Below, piece by piece: positions 30,794-36,554 of a stretch of 36,554 bases of DNA. Origin of the DNA: Candidatus Rokuibacteriota bacterium. Lineage in GTDB: Bacteria > Methylomirabilota > Methylomirabilia > Rokubacteriales > CSP1-6. Where the stretch lies: NCBI GenBank assembly GCA_003220345.1, contig QHSC01000090.1, forward strand, positions 7,041 to 43,594, in the 5' to 3' direction. The notes below the pieces were generated by a model. The model saw only the letters and a program-made list of their open reading frames with translations. It did not search any database and was not told the DNA's origin. Position numbers and translations under genes: made by a program. The first letter of the stretch is position 1. Every line of letters starts with the position of its first letter.

Positions 30794-32236
30794 CTAGCTC
30801 CCCAATTCCGGGTAGGTCTGGGGGGAGAGCTGATCGGCACCGCGCCCCGCCCAGTCGTACTTCGTCATGCGCGGCCACATGCGCTCTCCTCCGGCCTGGA
30901 GGGCGGCGAGAATCGCTCCCTCGTCGGCGCCGAGCACGCGACCGCCGTCCACCACCACCCGCCCGTTGACGTAGACGCGGTCCACGTCCTCGTCGCTCGC
31001 GTTGTAGACGATGTTCTTCACGGGGTCGCGCAGCGGCGTCATCCGCCACGAGCTGGCCTTCCACAGGACGAGATCGGCCTTGGCCCGCGGAGCGATGCGC
31101 CCGAGATCCTCACGGCCGAGCGCGTGCGCGCCACCGAGGGTGGCCGCGTCGAAGGCGTGCGCCGCCGTGGTCGATTCCGTGTTCCGCTCCATCATCTTGG
31201 ACACCACCGCCGCCCAGCGCATGGCCTCGATGACGCTCTGCGGATTGGTGTCGGTACCGAGCGACATGTTCACCCCCGCCTCGCGATAGCGCGCGAAGGA
31301 CTCCATGGCCACCCCGCGCCGCGCGAAGACCCACACGGCATGCGCCACCGAGCAGCCGGCCTCGGCCATGAGACGGATATCGCCCTCGGGGTAGTTGGTC
31401 CACGACGAGCCGCCGATGATGATGGCGTGACCGAGAATCGTGTTCGAGCCGAGCACGCCCAGCTCCCGCATCCACGCGATGGGCGTCTTGCCGTATCGGG
31501 CGACCATCTCGTTGAACTCGACCACGGACTGGGAGGTGTGCACCTGGTAGGGGCGCTTGACCTCGTCGGCGAAGCGCTTCGCATCCTTTAATAAGTCCGG
31601 CGTACAGGTGTCGATCTGGGAGGGCGAGACGAAGCAGGTCACGAGACCCTCGTGCGCCCCGTCCCAGCGACTGTGGAAGTCGATGGCGCGCTTGAGCCCC
31701 TGGCGGCCCTGCTCCTCGTTCCACTCCCATTCCACGCGCTTGCCGTCCTTGGTCAGCCACCGCCCCGACCGGAAGGCCTGGCCCATGTAGACGCGAAGGC
31801 CGTAGTGCGGAGCACGCTCGACGACATAGTCGCCGAGGGTGCCGATCTCCATCACCGTGGTGACACCGCCGCGCAGGAGCTCGGCCATGGAAAAATCCAC
31901 GCAGGCCCGTCCCGCCTCCTCGTCCTGCGCCTCGCTCCGCACGGGCAGCATCTCGAAGAGCCCCGAGTACCAGAACTGCGGGTTGCCGCGGTCCTCGATG
32001 AAGGAGCGGTCGAGCGGCGAGCCGCTGATGTGCGCGTGCGTGGAGATGAGCCCGGGCGTGAGGACGCGGTCGGGGGCGTCCACCGTCTCGTCCACGCGCC
32101 CGTCGAAGCGGGGCCCCACGTGGAGGATGCTGTCGCCCTCGATGACCACCACGCCGTCGCGCAGGAGGCGATGGCCCCGCCCGTCGAAGGCGATCACGTA
32201 GCCAGCCCGAATCGCGATCCGCTTTGCTGGTGCCAT
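30794..32236 (-). CDS. Metal-dependent amidohydrolase (ATZ/TRZ, cytosine-deaminase-like)
   Basis: The 480-residue amidohydrolase-superfamily enzyme has its HxH metal pair at His67 and His69 (LISTHAHISGSPLDR). Further ligands are the histidine in RPYQVHTSQS, the histidine in LGHAIIIGGSSW and the aspartate in SLGTDTNPQS. The N- and C-terminal beta-sandwich is present (VIEGDSILHVG; VYVNGRVVVDGGRVL). The family deaminates or dechlorinates heterocycles or hydrolyses cyclic amides; which one cannot be told. The start at 32236 has GGGAG just upstream. It sits between a binding protein and its permeases, so it likely processes the imported solute. No signal peptide is present. Confidence 0.93.
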   Translation of the reverse strand: MAPAKRIAIRAGYVIAFDGRGHRLLRDGVVVIEGDSILHVGPRFDGRVDETVDAPDRVLTPGLISTHAHISGSPLDRSFIEDRGNPQFWYSGLFEMLPVRSEAQDEEAGRACVDFSMAELLRGGVTTVMEIGTLGDYVVERAPHYGLRVYMGQAFRSGRWLTKDGKRVEWEWNEEQGRQGLKRAIDFHSRWDGAHEGLVTCFVSPSQIDTCTPDLLKDAKRFADEVKRPYQVHTSQSVVEFNEMVARYGKTPIAWMRELGVLGSNTILGHAIIIGGSSWTNYPEGDIRLMAEAGCSVAHAVWVFARRGVAMESFARYREAGVNMSLGTDTNPQSVIEAMRWAAVVSKMMERNTESTTAAHAFDAATLGGAHALGREDLGRIAPRAKADLVLWKASSWRMTPLRDPVKNIVYNASDEDVDRVYVNGRVVVDGGRVLGADEGAILAALQAGGERMWPRMTKYDWAGRGADQLSPQTYPELGS

Positions 32237-32250
32237 GGATCTCCCTTCGA

Positions 32251-33870
32251 CTAGACGATCCAGGTGTCCTGAAGCTTGTAGATGCCGTGGATGGGATGGT
32301 ACTTGAGGCCGCGCACGCGGGCCCGATTGCCGAAGATCCAGCGGATGTGCTGGATGGGCACCACCACGGCCTCGCCGACCAGGCGCTGCTCGATGCCCTG
32401 GAAGGCCTTGACGCGCTCGGTCTCCTTGAGCGTCACCTGCGACTGATGAAAGAGAGTGTCCGTCTTGTCGTCGCGCCAGCGCACGGTGTTCGGGCTCGGG
32501 ATGGCCGCGGAGACGAAGAAGTAGAGGAAGTCGGGCGAAGAATAGATCATGGGCAGGAAGCGCGCGTCGTGCTCCCCCGCCCGCGTGGCCGTGGTGAAGG
32601 CCGCCGACTCGAGCCGCTTGATCTGGAGATCGAAGCCCACCTGCCGGAGCTGCGCCTGCACGGGCGTCACGATACGCTCGTGCAGCTCGGTGAACACGTA
32701 GAGCGAGGCCTGGAGCGGCTTGCCGTCCTTCTGCCGCATGCCGTCGGCCGCCGGCGTCCATCCCGCCTCGTTCAGGAGGCGCTTGGACTTGTCCAGGCTG
32801 AAGTCCGACATCAAGGGACGCATCTGCTCCTTCGGCGTGGCCCCCGGCACCAGCGGATGGAGAAAGCCGTGCGCGACATCGGCCTGCCCCTTCATCACGA
32901 ACTGGACGATCTCCTGCCGGTTGACGGCGTGCGCCACCGCCTTGCGCACGCGCACGTCCTTGAAGATGTCCTTCTCGACGTTGAAGCCGATGTGGTTGGA
33001 GGACAGGCGCGGGATCGAGGTGATCTTCACGCCCTTGCCCTCGAGGCGCGCGATGTGCTGCGGCGAGACGTCGATGTCGAGGTCGATCCCGCCCGCCTCC
33101 AGCTCCGCCGCCCGCGCCGCATCCTCGGGCAGCGTGCGGAAGACGATGCGATCGACCCAGGGCGCGCTCGTGTTGTCATACGCCGGCGAGCCCCATGCGT
33201 AGCCCTCGTGGCGCACGAGCTCCATCCGGTCGTCCTTCGTCCACTCCTTGAGCTTGAAAGGCCCCGTGCCGCAGATGCTGGCCGGCACCACGCCATAGTC
33301 CTGCCCGTACTGCGCCACGTGCTTGGCATGGGGGATCGAGGCGTAGCCCCATTCCGTCTGGCTCACGTTGTTGAGAAACACCAGCGTGGGGTTCTTGAGC
33401 TTGCAGACCAGCGTGTGATCATCTACCACCCGCGTCTCGGCCAGGCTCGTCACCTTCGCGCGCGTCGGAAAGGCTTCCTTGGGATCGATCCAGCGATCGA
33501 AGTGATCCTTGACGTCCTGGGCCGTAAGCGAGGCACCGCAGTGGAACTTGACGTTCTTCCGGAGATGGAATGTCCACGTCAGCCCGTCCGGCGAGACCTC
33601 CCAGCGCTCCGCCAGCCCGGGGCGGATCTTCATCTGGAAGTCGTGGAGCACGAGCCCGTCGTACAGGAGCAGGTTGGTGGCGATGGCGGAGAGCCCCGTG
33701 GAGCGCCCCGGGTAGAGCGTGTCGGCGTCGTGATTGCGCCCGATGGTGAGCGTGCCGCCGCGCTTGGGCTTGTCCTGGGCCTCGGCCAACGGCGCGCCCG
33801 CGCCCAGAGTTGCCGCCGCACCGATCACCCCGAGCTTCAGAAGGCTTCGACGATCAAGCGCGCGGTCCAT
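32251..33870 (-). CDS. ABC transporter substrate-binding protein with Tat signal (locus 2)
   Basis: The 539-residue family 5 binding protein has an N terminus with the twin-arginine motif DRRSLLKLG, then a weakly hydrophobic stretch ending LAEAQ, so it is probably exported folded by Tat. Family blocks are KRGGTLTIGRNHDADTLYPG, LAERWEVSPDGLTWTFHLRKNVKFHCGASLTAQDVKDHFDRW, FKLKEWTKDDRMEL and IPSPNTVRWRDDKTDTLF. The start at 33870 has GGGAGGAG directly upstream. It heads the operon with the amidohydrolase (14 bases downstream) and DppBC, preceded by a promoter overlapped by an inverted repeat. The ligand is unknown. Confidence 0.93.
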   Translation of the reverse strand: MDRALDRRSLLKLGVIGAAATLGAGAPLAEAQDKPKRGGTLTIGRNHDADTLYPGRSTGLSAIATNLLLYDGLVLHDFQMKIRPGLAERWEVSPDGLTWTFHLRKNVKFHCGASLTAQDVKDHFDRWIDPKEAFPTRAKVTSLAETRVVDDHTLVCKLKNPTLVFLNNVSQTEWGYASIPHAKHVAQYGQDYGVVPASICGTGPFKLKEWTKDDRMELVRHEGYAWGSPAYDNTSAPWVDRIVFRTLPEDAARAAELEAGGIDLDIDVSPQHIARLEGKGVKITSIPRLSSNHIGFNVEKDIFKDVRVRKAVAHAVNRQEIVQFVMKGQADVAHGFLHPLVPGATPKEQMRPLMSDFSLDKSKRLLNEAGWTPAADGMRQKDGKPLQASLYVFTELHERIVTPVQAQLRQVGFDLQIKRLESAAFTTATRAGEHDARFLPMIYSSPDFLYFFVSAAIPSPNTVRWRDDKTDTLFHQSQVTLKETERVKAFQGIEQRLVGEAVVVPIQHIRWIFGNRARVRGLKYHPIHGIYKLQDTWIV

Positions 33871-33941
33871 GGCTCCTCCCTGACGTACCGCGTGAGTGTC
33901 TTGAGGAAAGCACGCCCTCGTGCGGTGAGAATCCGAGTCCG

Positions 33942-33961
33942 GCCATTGTCGCCACAATGGC
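33942..33961. promoter_or_regulatory. 8-bp inverted repeat, operator candidate of the locus 2 operon
   Basis: GCCATTGT (33942-33949), spacer CGCC, ACAATGGC (33954-33961) form a perfect inverted repeat 72-91 bases upstream of the binding-protein start. It contains the predicted -10 element and part of the spacer, so a dimeric regulator bound here would control the promoter. Confidence 0.5.
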
Positions 33962-33973
33962 AGCGCGGGTCAA
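33945..33973 (-). promoter_or_regulatory. Sigma-70-type promoter of the locus 2 transporter operon
   Basis: On the minus strand TTGACC (33968-33973) is followed after exactly 17 bases by GACAAT (33945-33950). The -35 matches consensus at 5 of 6 positions and the -10 at 4 of 6. It directs transcription toward the binding-protein gene. Confidence 0.5.
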
Positions 33974-33978
33974 CTCAA

Positions 33979-34000
33979 CAGGGGTCAGGTCTTACAATCC
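33979..34000. repeat. Possible fragment of a dispersed REP-like repeat
   Basis: The motif CAGGGGTCAGGTCTTACAATCC lies just after the methyltransferase stop. From memory, GGGGTCAGGTCTTGCA-type sequences are frequent dispersed repeats linked with IS200-like REP-associated transposases in Gram-negative genomes. Only one copy is in the window, so this rests on recollection of the motif. Confidence 0.3.
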
Positions 34001-34003
34001 GGC

Positions 34004-34645
34004 TCACGATCGACGCGCCCATACCACGTACAAGGGATCTCCGTCGTCGCCGGGCGAGCGGTCCTCTTCCTTGGTGTCCGTCCAGCCTCCCGCGGCCTCG
34101 AAGTAGGCGCGCACCAGCGTGAGGTGCTGCTGGTCCGTCGCGCTGAGCCAGACGGCGACGGCCTTGGTGGGGAAGCACCGGTTGGAGAAGGACACCACGA
34201 ATGGGGCGCCCGGTCGCAGCACGCGGCGCACGTCGCGGAAGAGCCGGAGCGGGTGGAGCACGTACTGGACTGAGACCGCGCACATGGCCCCGTCGAACTC
34301 GGCGTCGCCGAAGGGCAGCCGGGGATCGTCGTTGACGTTGTGGACGAGAGCGCGCGCGAGCTGCGGGTTGTCGGCCATCTCGTCCGCGTTCAAGCCCAGG
34401 CCGACCACCTCGCCCGCGGCAAATCCTGCGGGGAGATGACTACGCCAGCTGCTCATCAGATCGAGGAGTCGTCCACCGCTGGGGAGCACGTCGGCGTAGA
34501 GGCGGCCGAGGGCGACGATGGCGCCATCGTCGATGTGGACCACTTTGCGTGGGTTGGCGTAGAAGGAGCCGTCCGAGGAGTCGTCCTCCCGCGCGTAGGC
34601 GGCGGGCGGAAAGAGCCCGTCGCCTCGGACCAGCTCGGAGGTCAT
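34004..34645 (-). CDS. SAM-dependent methyltransferase-like protein (type 11-like)
   Basis: The 213-residue class I methyltransferase-like Rossmann protein has the post-II region DDPRLPFGDAEFDGAMCAVSVQYVLHPLRLFRDVRRVLRPGAPFVVSFSNRCFP, typical of type 11 methyltransferases. Motif I reads LLDLMSSWRSHLP rather than the usual glycine-rich VLDLGCGTG. I recall this LDLMSSW variant as a conserved subgroup with unknown substrate, so it may still bind SAM. The start at 34645 follows the cupin stop by 16 bases, making it the last gene of a VOC-cupin-methyltransferase operon. No signal peptide is visible. Confidence 0.75.
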   Translation of the reverse strand: MTSELVRGDGLFPPAAYAREDDSSDGSFYANPRKVVHIDDGAIVALGRLYADVLPSGGRLLDLMSSWRSHLPAGFAAGEVVGLGLNADEMADNPQLARALVHNVNDDPRLPFGDAEFDGAMCAVSVQYVLHPLRLFRDVRRVLRPGAPFVVSFSNRCFPTKAVAVWLSATDQQHLTLVRAYFEAAGGWTDTKEEDRSPGDDGDPLYVVWARRS

Positions 34646-34661
34646 GCGCTGCGAGGGCGGC

Positions 34662-35087
34662 TCAGCGCGCGGCGGCCGCCTCCGGCATCTTGTCGACCGC
34701 CAGGGTCTCGTGCACGGCGGGCGAGTAGATCTCCAGGACCTCGACATCGTCCGAGCACTCGAGCTCGTTGTGCACGATGTTGGGTGGCTGGAGCACGCAG
34801 TCGCCCGCCCGGAAGATCTGCTCACCCTGGCCCTCGTACACGAACCGGATCCAGCCCTTGAGGACATAGAACATCTGGAAGTCGCACTGGTGCTGGTGCA
34901 GGCCCGTGGTGTGCATGTCATGAGCGCCGTCGGCATGGTCCTTGATCCTGACCACGTGGGCGCGGAATTTCCCGTGCGTCGCGTGCTCGATGCCGAGGTC
35001 GCGGTATTCCATGAAGCTGCGCAGGCCCGTCTTGTACACGGCGCCTTCGGCCCGGCTCACGCTGAAGCGCTGCTTCTCATCGCTCAT
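34662..35087 (-). CDS. Cupin-domain protein
   Basis: The 141-residue single-cupin protein has motif 1 DMHTTGLHQHQCDFQMFYVLKGWIRF, with several histidines for metal binding, and motif 2 FRAGDCVLQPPNIVHNELECSDDVEVLEI. An N-terminal extension of about 45 residues precedes the barrel. The substrate or ligand is unknown; homologous cupins include small dioxygenases and isomerases. It lies 20 bases after the VOC gene and 16 bases before the methyltransferase gene, all minus strand, so the three are probably one transcript. Confidence 0.8.
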   Translation of the reverse strand: MSDEKQRFSVSRAEGAVYKTGLRSFMEYRDLGIEHATHGKFRAHVVRIKDHADGAHDMHTTGLHQHQCDFQMFYVLKGWIRFVYEGQGEQIFRAGDCVLQPPNIVHNELECSDDVEVLEIYSPAVHETLAVDKMPEAAAAR

Positions 35088-35107
35088 GGTCGATCCTCCT
35101 TTGGATC

Positions 35108-35590
35108 TCAGCGGCCGAGGGGCTGCCCCGCCGCGATGACCTGGCCCGTCTCGATATCGATCACGTCTCGCCGCGGCCCCATGGTCTGCATGGCCTCGAA
35201 GCCGTGCTCAACCATGTCGCAGTAGAGCTCCACGCGGTTGCCGTCGGGGTCGGGGAAGTACACGCTGCGCGTGACGTTGTGCTCGATGGCCGACTCCACG
35301 GCCACCCCGAGCTCGCGCAGCTCGCGATGGGCGGCCTGCAGCTCCTCGAAGCTTCCGAGCTGCCACGCCGAGTGGTGCAGGCCCGGCTGAGCCGCCTCGG
35401 GCGTCTCGCCCGTGGCGAGCTGGAAGAGCGCGAGGTCGTGGTGCTGGCTGCCGAAGCTGAGAAAGACGGCGCCGTGCTCCCGGTCCTCGTAGGCGAGCTT
35501 GAGGCCGAGCACGCGCGTGTAGAACTCCTTGGATTTCTGGGCATCGCGAACCTTCAGGACGATGTGGCCAAGCTTGCGGGCTCGAATCAT
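35108..35590 (-). CDS. VOC-family (glyoxalase/extradiol dioxygenase-like) protein
   Basis: The 160-residue vicinal-oxygen-chelate protein has two beta-alpha-beta-beta-beta modules. LGHIVLKVRDAQKSKEFYTRVLGLKLAYE has the first metal histidine, PGLHHSAWQLGSFEELQAAHRELRELGV the second, and RSVYFPDPDGNRVELYCDMVEH the glutamate ligand. This matches ring-cleaving dioxygenase or fosfomycin-resistance-like relatives. The actual reaction is undetermined. The ATG at 35590 was chosen because homologues begin near this point; an upstream frame to 35671 has no supported start. It is divergent from the SDR gene across 96 bases. Confidence 0.82.
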   Translation of the reverse strand: MIRARKLGHIVLKVRDAQKSKEFYTRVLGLKLAYEDREHGAVFLSFGSQHHDLALFQLATGETPEAAQPGLHHSAWQLGSFEELQAAHRELRELGVAVESAIEHNVTRSVYFPDPDGNRVELYCDMVEHGFEAMQTMGPRRDVIDIETGQVIAAGQPLGR

Positions 35591-35660
35591 CGCTGTGCTC
35601 CCGCGCTCAAAGGGCGCCTGTTCTTGGTCAGGGGGTATCGCACCGTCGTCACCTGCGTCA

Positions 35661-35667
35661 GTATAGT
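35661..35667. promoter_or_regulatory. Possible shared -10 region between the VOC and SDR genes
   Basis: GTATAGT contains TATAGT toward the SDR gene (35662-35667) and TATACT on the other strand (35661-35666), each 5 of 6 matches to the -10 consensus. A symmetric -10 could serve both divergent genes. No good -35 was found for either direction, so this is weak. Confidence 0.3.
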
Positions 35668-35686
35668 CCATCGAGGAGGCAAGTTC

Positions 35687-36472
35687 ATGGGGCTTGCGGA
35701 CAGCGGCGCGTTGAGGGGGAAGGTGGCCATCATCACGGGCGCAGCCACCGGCATCGGCCGGGCGAGCGCCTTGCTCTTCGCGCGGGCGGGGGCGCAGGTG
35801 GCCCTGGCGGACCTGCGCGAGCCCGAGCTCGCGCTGACGGTGGCGGAAGTGCGCGCGGCCGGCGGCGAGGCGACCTCAATTACGGCCGATCTCGCCCGTC
35901 CCGATGACTGCGCGGCGGTGGTGGCGGCCGCCGTGCGGGCTTTTAGCCGTCTCGACGTCCTGCTGAACAACGCCGGGGTCGGGACCATGGTCGTGGGCGG
36001 GACCGTCGAGACCATCAGCCTCGAGCACTGGGATCTCGCCCAGGACGTCAACGTGCGCGCGATGTATCTGGTGAGCCGCGCGGCCGTCCCGCACATGCGG
36101 AGCGCAGGCGGCGCCATCGTCAACATCGCCTCGGTGTCCGCCTTCCGCGGCTCGGTGGAGCGCCCGAGTCACGCCTATGCCGCCTCGAAGGGCGCGGTGC
36201 TCTCGCTCACGCGGGCCATGGCCGCGTCCTATGGCCGTGACGGGATCCGTGTCAACGCCATCTGCCCGGGCACGATCCGAACGCGTCTGACCGCTGACAT
36301 CGTCAACCGGGTCGAGCAGGCCGCGAAGGAGGGCCACGGCATCCCCCTCGGCCGCGTCGGCGAGCCCGAGGACATCGCGCGGTGCGCCCTCTTCCTGGCC
36401 TCCGACGACGCCTCGTTCATCTCGGGCGCCCACATCGTCGCCGACGGCGGGGCCATGGCCGCGTCGACCTGA
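35687..36472 (+). CDS. Short-chain dehydrogenase/reductase (classical SDR)
   Basis: The 261-residue NAD(P)-dependent oxidoreductase has the cofactor loop TGAATGIG (residues 17-24), Asp42 in ALADLRE indicating NAD preference, and NNAG at 94-97. The catalytic set is Ser149/Ser151, Tyr164 and Lys168 (SHAYAASKGAV). The C-terminal block GRVGEPEDIARCALFLASDDASFISGAHIVADGG is typical of FabG/3-hydroxyacyl- or sugar-alcohol dehydrogenases. The start has GAGGAGG 7 bases upstream. The substrate is unknown. It is divergent from the VOC-cupin-methyltransferase operon and may share regulation with it. No gene is visible in the final 82 bases. Confidence 0.94.
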   Translation: MGLADSGALRGKVAIITGAATGIGRASALLFARAGAQVALADLREPELALTVAEVRAAGGEATSITADLARPDDCAAVVAAAVRAFSRLDVLLNNAGVGTMVVGGTVETISLEHWDLAQDVNVRAMYLVSRAAVPHMRSAGGAIVNIASVSAFRGSVERPSHAYAASKGAVLSLTRAMAASYGRDGIRVNAICPGTIRTRLTADIVNRVEQAAKEGHGIPLGRVGEPEDIARCALFLASDDASFISGAHIVADGGAMAAST

Positions 36473-36554
36473 GAAAGGTGAGGGCATCGCTGGGCTGTGG
36501 GGACTTTCATTGAACAAGCCGTGCAATATGCCGGCAGCGTCTGGGTAGCACCAC

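Overview
The window is GC-rich, tightly packed bacterial chromosome with 36 protein genes supported and no rRNA, tRNA, CRISPR array or intact insertion sequence that I can see. Lipoproteins, a Tat-exported binding protein, a periplasmic di-haem cytochrome, a class III prepilin and a sigma-54-type promoter point to a Gram-negative (diderm) organism. The mix of peptide-type ABC importers, amidohydrolase and amidase, paired acyl-CoA dehydrogenases, GlnRS and a pqq operon fits Candidatus Rokubacteria/Methylomirabilota. That placement is inference from gene content; a proteobacterium is not excluded.

Region 1 (1-5.2 kb): the C-terminal part of an FMN-dependent alpha-hydroxy-acid oxidase, a two-gene short-chain chromate transporter, a small cupin, a tiny lipoprotein, a DUF1499-like protein, a secreted DUF1344-like protein and glutaminyl-tRNA synthetase. 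Region 2 (5.2-12.7 kb): an orphan solute-binding protein, then pqqA (32 codons), pqqB, pqqC, pqqD and pqqE. A half-size permease is coupled to pqqE. A secreted sorbosone/glucose-dehydrogenase-like enzyme and a di-haem cytochrome c follow. Together these look like a cofactor-to-enzyme-to-electron-acceptor module for periplasmic oxidation. The pqqA promoter carries a palindrome over its -10, and two hairpins separate pqqA from pqqB.

Region 3 (12.7-21.5 kb): a DUF2892-SRPBCC protein and a zinc metallopeptidase sit between two copies of a 30-bp direct repeat derived from the cytochrome 3' end. A minus-strand operon then encodes an ABC importer (binding protein, DppB, DppC), MurB, a PdxH-like flavoprotein and a P-loop kinase, most joined by 4-8 nt overlaps. 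Upstream is a lone type IV pilin with a sigma-54-type promoter and its own terminator.

Region 4 (21.5-33.9 kb, all minus strand): from 33870 downward, a Tat-exported binding protein, an amidohydrolase, DppB, DppC, an amidase, a phospholipase C-like lipoprotein, an aldo/keto reductase, an NAD-dependent epimerase, two acyl-CoA dehydrogenases and an EthD-like protein. Spacing suggests one or a few long transcripts. A promoter overlapped by a strong inverted repeat precedes it. Neither ABC locus carries its ATPase genes. Region 5 (34-36.5 kb): VOC protein, cupin and methyltransferase (minus), divergent from an SDR dehydrogenase (plus).
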